Program-made: the position numbers and the translations under genes
In this document: in pieces, positions 1-13,179 of the stretch
Layout of the letters: each line of letters begins with the position of its first letter
Numbering within the stretch: the first letter of the stretch is position 1
From: Hydra vulgaris
Lineage: Eukaryota; Cnidaria; Hydrozoa; Anthoathecata; Hydridae
Direction: 5' to 3'
Length of the DNA stretch: 64,000 bases
NCBI RefSeq assembly: GCF_038396675.1
Contig: NC_088931.1
Location: 39,760,001-39,824,000 of the forward strand
The notes under the pieces: model-generated
What the model was told of the DNA's origin: nothing
The model's database searches: none
Seen by the model: only the letters and a program-made list of their open reading frames with translations

Positions 1-445
<445 letters not shown>

Positions 446-698
446 AAGTAGAACATAGTATCAAAAAAACTTTTTGTTAGATGTCATCAAGTAGAACATA
501 GTATCAAAATAAACTTTTTGTTACATGTCATCAAGTAGAACAAAGTATCAAAATAAACTTTTTGTTAGATGTCATCAAGTAGAACATAATACCAAAATAA
601 ACATTTTTTGTTAGATGTCATCAAGTAGAACATAATACCAAAATAAACATTTTTTGTTAGATGTCATCAAGTAGAACATAATGCCAAAATAAACTTTT
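446..698. repeat. Minisatellite, unit 42-46 bp, six copies
   Basis: Six head-to-tail copies of a unit beginning AAGTAGAACATA and containing TTTTTGTTAGATGTCATC. Copies differ by point changes and 1-2 bp indels. The array follows the (TA)n tract and lies upstream of the first SLC30A9 exon in view, probably in an intron. Confidence 0.9.
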
Positions 699-1048
699 GG
701 ATTAAGCAAAAGTTTATTATAATATACATTTCATTTTTTAAATGTAATAAATTTCATTCTTTAGCACAAGGGAAAAAGTAAGCATTTTAAAAAAATTAAT
801 AAACAATTGCTGTTCGTGTATTTTTTGAAATAAATAATATTTGTTTTAATTATTTTAAATTTAATTAAAAGAGATTTTTTACTTTTAGAAATAATAACAA
901 AATAAAATTGAATAAGATTTTAAGTAAATAAAAGTTGAACTATCCAAACATTTGCAATTTTATTAGTTGATTAAAAGTTTGATTTGAATCATGAATAAAA
1001 AGTAAATAACAATCTAAGAATAAGAAGATGATTTTTTCATCTCTTTTC
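699..1048. other. AT-rich intronic DNA, nothing recognised
   Basis: No splice-framed coding segment, RNA gene or repeat was seen. It lies upstream of the first visible SLC30A9 exon and is probably intron. Confidence 0.6.
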
Positions 1049-1660
1049 AAGCAAATAATCATTTCTTTATTACTAATGCAGTCAGTTTGTGAAATTTTAC
1101 AAAATAGTATAAAATTTTGATACATATTTTTTTTAAATTCCCCAATGAGTTAATAATTTTTCAGATTAAATAAAAACATTTTTTTACAATATTGTTAACC
1201 TTAGGTCAGTAGGTTTTTAAATTAAATCAGAGTAATTTTGTATACATATATATTATTATTGATTATAAGTTATATGTATATATAAATAATTTTTCTTTAA
1301 AATTAGACATTTTATGAACTTCTAATATAAATTTTAAAATCAGTGTCTTTAGTTAATTTTACTAATGAAGGTTTTTTGAGTTTTAATTTTTTTCATTTCA
1401 CAAAAATAAAAATAAAAGTGTTTCAAGCAAATAATTTCTTTATTACTAATGCAGTCAGTTGGTGAAATTTTACAAAATAGTATAAAATTTTGATATATAT
1501 ATTTCCTATACATTTATATATATTTGATATATATATTTCCTATACATTTATAACTATTGTTTATATCGTATATGTATATATAAATAGTTTTTATGAACTT
1601 CTAATAAGATTTTTATTATCAGTGTCTTTAGTTAATTTTACTAATGAAGGTCTTTTAAGT
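1049..1660. repeat. Degenerate tandem duplication, two copies
   Basis: The segment from about 1049 (CAAGCAAATAAT, TTTATTACTAATGCAGTCAG) recurs at about 1423. The later block AGTGTCTTTAGTTAATTTTA recurs at 1342 and 1621. The offset drops from about 375 to about 280 bp, so the second copy has lost about 100 bp. The second copy ends shortly before the splice acceptor at 1750. Confidence 0.8.
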
Positions 1661-1750
1661 TCAAATGTTTTGAATAAATCAAATTTTTTAAGTTATGAGA
1701 TCATAAGATTGTTTATTTCTTTTTTTTCAATAAAAATTTTTTTTATTTAG

Positions 1751-4700
1751 CATCCATGGTACTTGCATTTCAGCAGGTTCGAAAAAGTGCTCAAGAAACT
1801 GGTGTAACATTTCGTGAATACAGTATGTTGTCATTTTTTTCTTCTTTTTTAAACTTAATGAGATGTCACTAGCAGGGGGTCAAATACATTTGAGCAAGTA
1901 CAACAAAATTTACGTTAATTCTAGATTTTCAAATACAAATTCAAATATAAATATTTGTAATTTAGGTTAAGAAAAAGTATAAAGATATTTTCAAGACAAG
2001 ACTGATAAAATGGTGTGCTATAAAGAAGAATAAAAAGGAGTCCTCTAACAAATATCCCTTAAAAACAAATTTTTAATTTATTTTAGTTTTAAAAATTAAA
2101 AAAAAAAAAAACCCAAAAAAACCAAACTGCAAATATATTTCAATCAAGTGTATAATATATTTAAATATTTAAGAAATTTATACAAATATTAAAGAATTTT
2201 TTTAATCAAATACAATACAATACAAACATGCAACATTAGCCCATTTTTACCAAATACAAATATGTATTTGATCCCAACATTGGTTACAAGATGTAAATTG
2301 GTTACAAGATATGTGTAAAAATTTAAAACTAAAGACTAGTTCTATCTCAGAATACAAAATATTTGATTAACTAATTTTTCTTTAAATTTTTATTTTAGTA
2401 TCTCGTGGACGTGATCCAAATGCAGTAGCTGTGTTGCTAGAAGATGGTGCTGCTGTTTTAGGCGTACTAATAGCTACTGCTTCCATTGGATTAACTGTGT
2501 ATACTGGAAACCCTGTGTATGATGCTTGTGGATCTATTGCAATTGGAGGTTTGGCTTTTTATATTTAAAATTCAAAAATATATTTTTTCCATTGGTTGAA
2601 TGTTTTATGTGCTTAAATTTCCAGTTTTAAGTTTATATATAGGCCATGTTGAGTCCAAACACTGATTGTGTTTAGGTTGAATAAAAATGGTTTGAAAAAG
2701 TGTTTATGCAAAATCGTTCTTACTCAAAATATAAATGAGTATAAAGGAAAACTAGTATTGTTATTGTTATTAAGATTTTTATCTGTGAATTGTTTGGATG
2801 GTAATGATAGTCTCTAAATTGTTTGGGTGGTAATGATAGTCTGTGAATTGTCTGGGTGGTAATGATAGTCTGTGAAATGTCTGGGTGGTAATGATAGTCT
2901 TTGAATTGTTTGGGTGGTAATGAAACTTGGTAAGTTGTTTGGGTGGTAATGATAGTCTTTACTATTATTTATATAGTATCAACAGGTTTTACCAAAAAAT
3001 CTTTTTTCTAACGCATTTTTATGAGTTTTAGCAAATGGTGTCATTTTAAACTAAAACTTTAAAACAAAACGAAAACGATGTTGATTAAAGAAAGAAAATA
3101 GTGCATTTTCTCTTTTCATTAATCTACTATTAACAAAATACCTGTAGTTTTTAATTAATTAATTTAGCCCTAAATAGCTGGAAGCAAGCATTTAAGTTAA
3201 GTCAACAAAAAGCTCTAAATAGCTACAAGTAAGCATTAAAGTTGAAGGTCAACAAAAACAAGAGATTTAAAAAGCAAGAAAGAAAAACTGTAAATTGTGT
3301 AAGTCAAGAAAACATGAAGGTAGGAGAAAATTTCAATTCACCAGGAGAAAATTTCAATTCACTAGATAAAATTTTTTAAGCATGAAGTTACAGTAAAAAA
3401 TGCAGCTTTGCTGAATAATGAATCTTGCGAGTGTTGGTTGATGGAACAAGTATTACATACAAAAGAGAGATGTGGTTTTGCGACTATGTGAAAGAGGCAG
3501 TAGCCTGGCAGCTGGAATAGTTCCAACTTTTACACAAATTTTAGGATGAAGGAGAATGATAAAGAACAAAAGAAATGTTCAGAAAAACCTAACTTTAAAA
3601 CTATTATAAGTCATAAGTTATTTTAATTATAACTGTAAAATTATTGCAAATCATCACCTGATATAATATATAAACAACTGATACAGCAGCAATGTTCTGA
3701 CTTAACAATATATAAACAACTGATACAACAGCAATGTTCTGACTTAACAATATATAAACAACTGATACAACAGCAATGTTCTGACTTAACAATATATAAA
3801 CAACTGATACAACAGCAATGTTCTGACTTAACAATATATAAACAACTGATACAACAGCAATGTTCTGGCTTAACAATATATAAACAACTGATACAACAGC
3901 AATGTTCTGACTTAACAATATATAAACAACTGATACAACAGCAATGTTCTGGCTTAACAATATATAAACAACTGATACAACAGCAATGTTCTGACTTAAC
4001 AATATATAAACAACTGATACAACAGCAATGTTCTGACTTAACAATATATAAACAACTGATACAACAGCAATGTTCTGACTTAACAATATAGCTATAATAT
4101 AACTAGTTGTATTGTTAAAGTTAACTTTAAATAATGAAAGATAAAAATAAATAAAACTTGAAATAAAATTACTAAATTTGCAATTTTTTATTTCATTTTC
4201 ACTGATTAAAGATGTTGATTAATTTTTACTGACAATCTAATGTATAGTAAAACTTGTATTTAAACAATTGCTTTTGCTAATCATTATTGTCATCTAAACA
4301 AAATGAATATGAACAAATAGTAGTTGCACTCTATACTTATACTTTATCTATTCAAATAAGATAGATTTAATTAAAATATCATATTTATATTGTAAGCTGC
4401 AAACTCTTTAACAAAATATCAGGTTTATATTATAAACTTCTATATGAAAATGCAACAGAAATGCAACATACTCTTTCAACAACTCGGCGACTAAAGTAAA
4501 TATATGATTTTAAATCGTTTTCATTCCATGTAATAGTTAAAATTAAAGTTATTTTTAGCTATTACAATTTAAATATTTTTAAAAACATAGATTTATAAAA
4601 ATCACTGTAAAATTATTGTAAATCATAAGTTTAAATCATCACCAACAAAACAAATATTAAAACTATTTAAGTTATTATTGCTGATGTTATTGCTGTTTGC

Positions 4701-7700
4701 GTTTTTTGTACCAGGTCTGCTGGGTGTTGTAGCTGCTTTTCTTATACAACGAAATGCTGATTTTTTGATGGGAAGGTAAGTTCTAACCTAGTTTTTTGTT
4801 TGTTTTTGCTCTTAGCATTTTAATTTGATTTTTCTCATCTCATTTTTTATTGCTTGGATTAGATCAATCCATCCTGATCGGCTGAGACAAATTATAAATA
4901 TTTTAGAAAATGATATTATGGTTAGGTGAGTATCATTTTTTTATTTTTATAATGTGAATATTTTTAGATATTTACTATAATTATTTTAGTATAATTATAA
5001 AAACTCCTTTATTGTTTTCAACTCAAATACCCAGAATTATATAATGAAAAATATCTTTTAGATGAACTTTGTAAGAATGAGTTTTACTTTTTGGTATTTT
5101 ATAAAATTTAAGTTCTTTTAATTATCACAATTATCACACAAAAATTTGAATTTTTACTCTTTTTTTTTTTGCATATGGTTAAATAGTTTATGTGAATTTT
5201 TTATATCTTTGTTGGTTATTTTAGTAAACTAGTATAGCAAATTTAAAATAAAGAAATGTGAAAGGCTCTGTTTTAGAAATTACTTATATATATATAAATT
5301 TTTTTACTTTTTTCAAATAAATGGCAAAATCAGTATAAATAATTAAAAACTAGTTGAGTTACAAAAACCAGTTTAAATCAATAACAAAACCAGTATAAAC
5401 CAGAAATACCACTCTCACTTATATAACTGCTATAAATGAATTTAAAGGAAAATCAGTATTTTACATCACCAGATTTTTGATCTGGTATTTTTGTGGTGCT
5501 GAAAAAAGCACTTGTGCCATGCGTGATGCATCAGTTATAAAAAAAAAAGTTATATTATAAAAAAATATATATATATACTTATATATATATATACTTATAT
5601 ATTTATTTATATATATATACATATATATATTTTTATATATATATATTTATATATATTTAAATATATATATATATATATTTATATATTATATATATATTAT
5701 ATATATATAATTCTTAAACAGGAAGGGATGCAAATTGCGCGCCATTATATGATCGCGCAAATAATAGTTTGTTTTGATGAATTGACCATGGCTGTTAATA
5801 TGTTTTAACAATTTGAACATTTCAAAAATGTGCTAAATAAACTTTTCACGACTTAACAAAAAAAAACTTTAAAAAATCTTAATTTAAAATTAGATTAGAA
5901 ATCTTAACGAAAGAGAAATTAAAAAAAGTTAGCTTTAACATAAACTCAAAAAGTAATACAGTAGAATCCTGTTAACTTGGACCCTGGATAAGTCAGACTT
6001 TTACTAAGTTGGACAAATTTCAAATTCCCCTTGAATTCTCTACACATACCATAAGCTTCGCTTAACTTGGACATTCGCTAAGTCGGACAAAATATATTCA
6101 TCACCGGTGTATTCCCTGATATTTTAAAAACTGCTTCTGTTATCCCAATTCATAAAAAAGACTTGAAACTTAAATGTAATAACTACAGACCGATTTCATT
6201 ATTATCAAATGTCAGCAAACTTTTAGAAAAATCTATGTATTCTCGTATTTACAACTTTTTGAATAATTCTGCTTGTTTTCCTATTCGACAGTTTGGGTTT
6301 CACTCAAATCACTCCATTTCTCATGCTCTTATTAGCATTTCTGAAATGATTTGTGGTGCAATTGACAGTGGTTCCTTTGCTTGTGGTGTATTCATATATC
6401 TTCAAAAAGCTTTTGATACGGTTGATCACAACATTCTAATAAAAGTTAAACTACTACGGAATACATGGCATTGCTAATCATTGGTTTTCTTTATATATTA
6501 GGGATCGCACTCAGTTTGTTTCAATTAAGGGATTTGAATCCACACATAAAGTTATTAAATATGACGTTCCACAAGGTTTGGTTCTTGGTCTTTTATTGTT
6601 TTTATTATATATAAATGATTTATCTTGTTCATTAAAAAATTCTATGGTACATCATTATGCTGATGATACCAATCTTTTATAAATCAACAAATCACTTACA
6701 ACTCTTTGTAAAAAAGTTAATCAAGATCTTCATTACTTATGTAACTGGTTAAATAGTAATCGTATTTCCTTGAATGTCAATAAAACTGAATACATTATAT
6801 TTCATTCCCCTAAAAAAACTATTGATAATATTAAAATTAAAATTAATGGAAAAAAACTTTTTCCGTAAAAATATATAAAGTATATCTTGATAAAAACCTA
6901 TCTTCGTATAATTAACAAAAATTTACAGGGAAAATGCAGTTTTTTTTAGTTTCCCGAAAGTTTACATAATTGGACTTCCATCCTTTTAACATTCACCAAT
7001 TCATTTGTAATAATTCCTTGAGATATCTCTTTTATAAAGAACTCCCAATCAGTTTACATAAGATTTAGGTCAATTGAGTTTCCAGGCCAATCCAATAATG
7101 GAATATTCTGTTATGCTTACTGCTAGTATTGAATATTATTTAATTGATTTAGCCAGAATAGGCGCCCTAACCTGCATCTTCATGCAGGGTAGGGCACCAT
7201 GTCATAAGCTAACTTAATTAAATTCCTCATTCTGCACGAGATTTCATCCTGCATGAAGATTTTCTTTTTATCTGGCCAATTTTGGCAACAATCTTTGTTC
7301 CATGACATTTATATATTGCAACTGGTTTATTATTCCTTCATCAATGTAGAACTTTCCATTCCCCTGCCTCATATCACTGACCAGATCATCATTGAAGTGG
7401 CGAAAAGCAAAATTAAAAGGAAAATAAGGGAAAACATATTCCGGATTTTTCCGGATTTTTCTGGATATTGTTATTAACACTAACAAAGTACTCTAGTCCA
7501 TAAAGCATACCTGAAAAATATTATACAAGCACTATTTAGTAAATTCTTAATGTTTGATGTCGGAAAGTAAATACTTTTTGATTAATAATTTTTCTAATCA
7601 TCTTCAGTTAAGTTCATATTTCTTGCTTGCTCCAGCTTATTTTGCATCATTTTTTGTGTTAGCTTGGGCTTCCTATATGCATTATTAACTGTAACTAAGA

Positions 7701-9496
7701 TCATGGAAGTAATATTGAATCCTTTTCTTTGACATTTTGGCTCCAACTTTTCATTTATTGCACTTTGGTGGACTACCTATTTTTTACGATGATCTTGGTT
7801 AGTATCCTTTCACTGTGGGGTGTTGGGATTCTTTTCTTTCCACATTTTCCAACCCTCTTTGGTGTCAAGTTCTTTGACATTAGTCTTTTTTTTTCTGTAT
7901 ATTTTGTATAGAAACCCATGAAATACCACTTTTGGCAATTTCTCATTAAGAAAGAATTCTACTTGTTTGGAATGCCTTAATTTCTTCAATTTTTTGTGGT
8001 GCTAAGTCCTTTTTCTTCCCTATGTGTAAAATAATAATAAGAAATAATATTTACAATAATTTAAATACTTTAAAAAGAACTAATTAAAGAAACTAATTAA
8101 AAGCTCTGTTAATAAACTCCAACATAAGCTCAGTAATTTTGTAAGAGAAATGTTAAGTTAACTAAAAGATTTTTGGTTTTTAGTTTTTTTTAAATTGAAT
8201 AATGAATAATGTCTATGAAGGCAGAGATGGGAAGGAGGCTGTTTAAACCATATAGGTGCGTACAAGGGTAGAGAGAGGGTCCTAAATCAATGATTTTACT
8301 GTATATGATGACATCACACAAAAAGGCTGTCAAAAGTGACAGTGCTGCTATTGACTATTATGAGTCAAAACTTCATTTTAAACAATGAATTAACTTGTAA
8401 TAACAAATTATTATTCCTCATGAAAAAATTGAGATCATCAAAATTATGAGTAACAATACATGGATATGAGTTATCTGAGTAACAATGTGTGAACATTAAA
8501 ATGAATTTAACAAAAAATGTTTGATGAAAAAATTGAATTAATGTTTTTAGTTTGTTTTTTAATGTGAATATTGCAATCTCAACTTTAATAGACATTTAAA
8601 AAATTCTGTTGTGTTGTGGTCCTGTGTAAGAATTTTAATTCTTGCATAGAAATGTATCATTTATAGAAATGTGTCTAAGAATTTTTTTAGGATTCTCGTT
8701 TGGTATTTGTTTGGATTCTAGTTAGAAAAGTTTCTGCTGGATTTTAAAAGTTATTTTATTAATTGAAGAAGTTAATTTTAACTTTTTTTTTTCTTCGTGT
8801 GTATAGATCTATACATGATGTCAAAGCAACAGAGATGGGTAAAATATTTCATTAGTTAACAAAAAAAATTGTTTAAATATTTTAAAAATTCTGCTTCTAT
8901 GAATTTATATTTGAAAAGTTTTTTAATTGAAAATCTTTTGAAGTGCTGATTACAATGTTTTTTGTTGAAGGAGCCGACACTGTACGTTTTAAAGCGGAAT
9001 TGAATTTTGATGGAAGAGAAATTACTCGAGTTCATCTTAACCAACTTGATATGAATTTAGTTTTGCAGGTAATATTTAAAATACAAAAGACAATGCAATA
9101 ATATTTTTTCTAGAATATTTTGATTAGATTCAACATTTTTCTTTTAAAATTTATTAGTTAATCATTTATTCAAGATATACCAATTTTCTTTTAAGAGTGT
9201 CATGAAAATAAAAACACCAGAAGAGTTAGAGCAATTTCTTTTGGAACACGGGGAGCAGATTATTGATGTTCTCGGGGCACAAGTTGATCGATTAGAGAGA
9301 AACATTAAGGTACGAATTTAGTATAACTCAATCGCATTAGTATGAGTTTAATTTTTTTGTATTTAATTTAAATTTTTAATACTGTTTATAATAGCCACTT
9401 GATTTTTTATATATATACATTTTTTGGTTTTCTATGTTTTTCCTATTATAGAAAAACCATCCGGAAGTTCGTCACGTCGACCTTGAAATACTTTAA
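1751..9496 (+). CDS. SLC30A9: SLC30A9 (ZnT9) zinc transporter, last eight exons
   Basis: C-terminal 210 residues of the mitochondrial zinc transporter SLC30A9, a cation-diffusion-facilitator family member. Exons: 1751-1822, 2399-2548, 4715-4775, 4863-4925, 8807-8838, 8971-9068, 9196-9309 and 9452-9496, ending in TAA. All junctions are GT-AG and all phases join into one open frame. Diagnostic stretches are SRGRDP...LLEDGAAVLG, TGNPVYD, GLLGVVAAFLI, GRSIHPDRL, IHDVKATEMG, VRFKAELNFDGR, TPEELEQFLLEHGE and the C-terminus HPEVRHVDLEIL, which match the known family tail closely. Two hydrophobic segments, in the second and third exons, are the last membrane helices; the rest is the soluble C-terminal domain. 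The first exon begins in mid-codon, so earlier exons lie left of the window. The 3.9-kb intron 4926-8806 holds a LINE fragment and a mariner relic. No disabling change is seen. Confidence 0.95.
2783..2960. repeat. Minisatellite, unit about 30 bp, six copies
   Basis: Unit reads approximately GTGAATTGTTTGGGTGGTAA followed by TGATAGTCT. Six imperfect copies lie in the SLC30A9 intron 2549-4714. Confidence 0.9.
3171..3362. repeat. Short direct repeats
   Basis: Two imperfect copies of an approximately 50-bp block with CTAAATAGCT and AAGCATT lie at about 3171-3262. AGGAGAAAATTTCAATTCAC occurs twice at about 3322-3362. All are within the SLC30A9 intron 2549-4714. Confidence 0.6.
3664..4090. repeat. 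42-bp minisatellite, about ten near-identical copies
   Basis: The 42-bp unit begins AACAATATATAAACAACTGA and contains CAGCAATGTTCTGACTT. About ten copies differ at only one or two bases, such as GACTT/GGCTT. Because 42 is a multiple of three, the minus strand reads as a 14-residue repeat (LLSQNIAVVSVVYI); this is an accident of unit length, since the array sits inside the SLC30A9 intron on the opposite strand. There are no unique spacers, so it is not a CRISPR array. Confidence 0.95.
5560..5712. repeat. (TA)n-rich tract
   Basis: Alternating TA with T-rich interruptions in the SLC30A9 intron. It is followed immediately by a MITE-like end at 5719. Confidence 0.8.
5719..5880 (+). mobile_element. 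Single end of a CAGGAAG...GCGC-type MITE
   Basis: CAGGAAGGGATGC followed by ATGATCGCGCAAAT, then TTTGATGAATTGACCATGG, matches in order the terminal region of the element at 37827-38771. No matching second end was found nearby. Confidence 0.5.
5962..6095. mobile_element. Transposon-end-like sequence, possibly pogo/Tigger type
   Basis: Begins CAGTAGAATCCTGTTAACTT and contains repeated CTAAGT(T/C)GGACAAA motifs at two spacings. This is typical of terminal regions of pogo/Tigger-like elements. It is cut off by the LINE fragment starting near 6102. The family name rests on general resemblance only. Confidence 0.35.
6102..6868 (+). pseudogene. LINE reverse-transcriptase fragment (CR1/L2/Jockey type)
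   Basis: Translates as a non-LTR reverse transcriptase core: VIPIHKK, NNYRPISLLSNVSKLLEK, the LQKAFDTVDH stretch carrying the first catalytic Asp, DVPQGLVLGLLLFLLYINDL, and the catalytic YADDTN box near 6658-6675. A frameshift near 6455-6475 and a stop just after the YADD box disable it. Both the endonuclease part and the 3' end are missing, so it is a 5'-truncated, 3'-damaged copy in the large SLC30A9 intron, on the same strand as the gene. Confidence 0.85.
6955..8000 (-). pseudogene. Tc1/mariner transposase relic
   Basis: Minus-strand frames show, in order from 8000 down: a DNA-binding-domain-like stretch, KKRIQYYFHDL followed by KPKLTQKMMQ-like residues, then QGNGKFYIDEG with NVMEQRLLPKLAR near 7270-7340, an IFMQDE segment corresponding to the Q-D-x-A-P-C-H catalytic block near 7240, and DWPGNSIDLN near 7080-7095 corresponding to the WPxxSPDLNPIENLW block. 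Frameshifts and stops occur throughout, and the final Glu block is destroyed. It is an old, dead copy in the SLC30A9 intron. Terminal repeats were not identified. Confidence 0.7.
8001..8806. other. Intronic AT-rich DNA, nothing recognised
   Basis: Tail of the long SLC30A9 intron. Short reading frames on the minus strand have no recognisable motif. Confidence 0.5.
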
Positions 9497-10951
9497 TACA
9501 TGTTGCAACATCTACATTTTTATCGTGTGGCTTATTGCAAAAATGTTTATATTAAACACGACTTAACGTTAATAAGTAAGTTACTTAGCTATTACTTGCT
9601 TACTAAGTTATTTATTATAATTTACTTGCTGTCTGACTTAAGTCTTGTTTAGTCTAAACAATTTGAGTTTGCTTATTTACATCTTATCGATATGTTCTAC
9701 ATATTTCTACGAAGAAACTTTTCCCGATTGTTCTGAGAGATTTTATTTGGTTGTAGATTTCCTTAAAATATTTTGTTAGACTGTAAAGTTTAGCTATTTA
9801 ATTGTATAAATTTCTTTTTTATTTTGGAGTTTTGTTTTTTAGGGTTTAAAGCGAATTTTTTTGGTCAATTTTTTTTTTTGAAATTTGATCTAAACTCATT
9901 AAATTTCTCCCTCCTACTTTCTAGTGTTATATCAGCTCAGTGACTTTCTAGTGTTATATCAGCTCAGTCTTTCTTTTTTTTTTTTTTTTTTTGCCTTTTT
10001 TTTAAGTGATGGGAATAGATAACTTACATGAAAGATGCCTTTTTTAATTTTATACTGTTGAAGACGTCTTCAAAAAATTACGGTAATTGGAACCCCAAAA
10101 CAAACACAAAGTTTCAAAATTCTACCCTTTTCTCCTAATCTTTCCTCTTACCCTTGCGTTTTATTAAAAAAATTTTTTTACACTATTCTAGGCTAGATTA
10201 GAATTCTTTGATTAAATTCGATAGAATCCAAATTTTATCATAAAATATTTTACCGTTGAGAGCATTTTTGTATAACTTATGAACTTCTAACATGAGAAGT
10301 TTTTAAATTTTACATAACCGAATTATTTAAACTCCAATGGATATTTAATAAAATATTAAATTTGTTTTTAAAATCCAAATAAAAGAAATTAAAAAAAAAC
10401 ACGTCTACGCCACTGATGTACTAGTACTAAAAAAGTCGTCCATGATAAGTTTTTCCATTTTTAATTGCACATTTTATGGCATTTATTTTAATGATTTTTT
10501 TTTTTTTTTGCCGTTTTTTACAACAACATTGTAAAACGACTAGTTTATAAAAATAAGTTTAGATCGATTAAATTAAAAAAATACATTAAAATTCAACTAT
10601 TTACTCACACAAGATAAATAGTCCACTTTAGGTTTTTGAAGAGATGAAAGCGGTATACATTGAAAATAATGTTATGCAAATTGTTGAAATTCAACAGTCC
10701 AGCTTTTTAAATTTTATGGGAAAGAATAAAATAATTTTTAATTACTTGCACTTGGGCAAGTAGTTAAGATGTAGCAAACTTCAAAGTGTTATACAATTTA
10801 AGGTGGCCAATGTAACAAATATATAAATTTAAAAAATCAACAATTCGCACCAGAATATTATTCAAAAAAGTTATCTAGAAATGCGAATTCTGTTTAACAA
10901 TTAACGTATCAATTTTTTAACTTGTACGATGAGAAATCCTAAAATTAATGA
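9497..10951. other. SLC30A9 3' flank and intergenic DNA
   Basis: Begins with the presumed SLC30A9 3' UTR. It contains two direct copies of ACTTTCTAGTGTTATATCAG in about 9918-9965 and several homopolymer runs. No coding segment was recognised. Confidence 0.6.
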
Positions 10952-11541
10952 TATATAAACTAGATGTCACAAGATGATGATATAAACTAGATGTCACAAG
11001 ATGAACTTCGATCCGAAAAGTGAAGTCGCTTTAGCCCTTTTTACAATGGCGGAATAAATTTGTAAACAAATAAAGTTTAACTTTTTTTAAAGTAAATATA
11101 TTTTAAATATAAATTCTACTTATGTAAAAGTGTTTAATTAGAATACTTAGAAAGAAATCAGAAAACTTGTCAAATAATTTATGATTTCTAAATTCATTTC
11201 GATCAGAAATGGGTAAAAGATTTGAAAAGAAAAGTGAAAGCACAGACGCTTTTGACGCATTTTTATGAATTAAAATATAAGTTATAATAAAAAACATAGG
11301 CTCATAAAAGTATTTTATAATTATTAAAAACATATTTTAATAATTATAAAATACTTTAATAAGTATTTTATAATTATTAAAATATGTTTTTAAATTATCT
11401 TTCATTTATTGAGACGTTTTTAACTTTTATTCCACACATCGGCTTCAGCTTTTACAAAACCTTTTATAGAAATGGCGGACTACATTTATAAACAAAAAAA
11501 AGCGGCTTCATTTTTCGTCCAATACATCTAGTTTCTATATA
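10952..11541. mobile_element. Foldback MITE, about 590 bp
   Basis: The left end reads TATATAAACTAGATGTCACA and is followed after a short tandem copy by AAAAGTGAAGTCGCTTT and ACAATGGCGGAATAAATTTG. The right end, reverse-complemented, reads TATATAGAAACTAGATGT, then AAAAATGAAGCCGCTTTTTT and a GTCCGCCATT stretch. So the two ends are about 100-bp imperfect inverted repeats. No coding potential is seen. The centre carries the perfect hairpin at 11325-11392. Confidence 0.7.
11325..11392. repeat. Perfect hairpin, 32-bp arms, 4-nt loop
   Basis: 11325-11356 is the exact reverse complement of 11361-11392, with TAAT between them. It lies at the centre of the MITE at 10952-11541. Confidence 0.9.
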
Positions 11542-12599
11542 TAATTGCCTAAAATAGCACAAATTTAAGAGGCATATTGCAGATAACTTTAGTAAACGTA
11601 CACAATTCTTATCCTAAAAAACAATAAATTCATAAATCCATTTTCGTTTTTTTTTGAGTGCTCTAGGCGGCCCTTTTTGAGTGCCCTAGGCGGTTCTATT
11701 CTAAGGCCTTTAGTTTTTCCAGAGAGATAATATAGATGGAGTGAGAGCGAAGTAAAAACACGTTATTTTTCAAGGAATAGTGTTAGCAGTAGCATAATTA
11801 TTAATTAAATACCGTGTAATTATCATAATTAACCAAACAAATTCCACTTTAAAAGAAATTGTCCAATGGTGTTATTTCAAAACGTCGTAAGTAATCAAAG
11901 TACAGCAAAAACTATAACACAAAATCAACAATATAAAATCCTGGAATAAAATAAGTTCCTTGCCGAAAAACGTTCTTTAGGAACCTAACAAACCTATAGC
12001 TAAACGCGGAAGCAAAAGAAAGGTTTCAAACTGTAGAGATTGTCTAAAACTTTGATATTTATACCTAGTATGGAGGTATTCAAAAAACGATTACATTACG
12101 AAGATGATAGTTTTTGTTGAGATTACTTCTCGATAGTTCGAACAGCTGTTTAAAAATTATCCAGTCAACTTTTAAGATAGTAATCCTCTTCAATTACAGC
12201 TTTTAGAGGTTACAAACTACATTTCGAAATTTTGCTTTTTCAACGCAAAAACTTTGACTTGCCGCTAAGACTCTGTCTAGTTTGCCATCACGATTTTAAA
12301 CAACTTTTGGCCTTGTTGTCCCTCCATCTAGTCTATTTTTATTTATTTCTTTGTATTTGAAAAAAAAGTACGAAGTATAAAATGGTGAGACAGGTGAGAT
12401 AATTACTAAATTAGACAAACATGGTGAGATAATTATTAAAGTATTTACTACTAAACTATTTATTGATATTTACTACTAAGATATGATAATACTACTAAAG
12501 AGATGATATTTACAAAAACGTGATACTAAAGTCTTGATAGTTACTACACAGACATGGTGAGATAATTACTAAATTACTTTTATGGAACATCTATTAAAA
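11542..12599. other. Intergenic, probably old repeat debris
   Basis: Contains a short repeat of GAGTGC(T/C)CTAGGCGG near 11655-11693 and repeats of CATGGTGAGATAATTA near 12421-12560. No protein match could be recognised. Confidence 0.5.
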
Positions 12600-13060
12600 A
12601 ATATAATCAAAAAAACTTCAATAAGAGTAATTGTGAAGAAACCAAGTTAGAAGATTGCACAATGACATTTTAAATCATTCTTTTTTAAATTCGATTTGAA
12701 TGCAGACAGTGAGGGCGAGTTCACTATATGGTCTGGAAGTGAGTTCCATACTTTAATGATTCTTTCGCTGTAAAAAAATCTTCTAGTATCGTTGATATAT
12801 TTATTACGTGGAGTAAACTTTTGTGAATCACTTTTAGTAAAATATTTTGAGTAAGAAAAAGTAAAAAAACTTGAAAAGGTAAATCAACAAGATTATATAC
12901 AATTTTATGTCATACAAAGATCAAATTTAACTCTGCGATATTGAAGGCATTCGATTTGGAAGACAATAAGTCTTGATAAGTAATCAGTGTATGTAATATG
13001 GATGACTTAGCGCCAAACCAACCAATACAACGAGTATGTTGAAATGAGATAATTAGACGC
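12600..13060 (-). pseudogene. CR1-like LINE, 3' end of ORF2
   Basis: The minus strand near 12690-12790 reads RRFFYSERIIKVWNSLPDHI followed by VNSPSLSAFKSNL, the C-terminal signature of CR1-type ORF2 proteins. Upstream (12800-13060) the thumb region is recognisable but crossed by stops. It is a 5'-truncated, dead copy. Confidence 0.75.
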
Positions 13061-13179
13061 AAAGATTAAAAGTTCTTAACATTCATAACAACTAAAACAT
13101 TCATAACAACTATAAACCAAAAAAATTAAAAGTAATTGCAGTTCAGTGCACCTAAAAATTTTAAGTACAGTATATTGGT

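Noticed and set aside
3604..4086. 160-codon minus-strand frame of 14-residue repeats
   Set aside because: Produced by a 42-bp minisatellite inside the SLC30A9 intron; the repeat unit is stop-free by chance.
3664..4090. CRISPR-like array of regular repeats
   Set aside because: The units are contiguous with no unique spacers, and the DNA is animal nuclear sequence.
7253..7477. Plus-strand 74-codon frame
   Set aside because: Shadow of the minus-strand Tc1/mariner relic at 6955-8000.
8365..8595. 76-codon minus-strand frame in the SLC30A9 intron
   Set aside because: No recognisable motif, AT-driven composition and no splice signals consistent with an exon.
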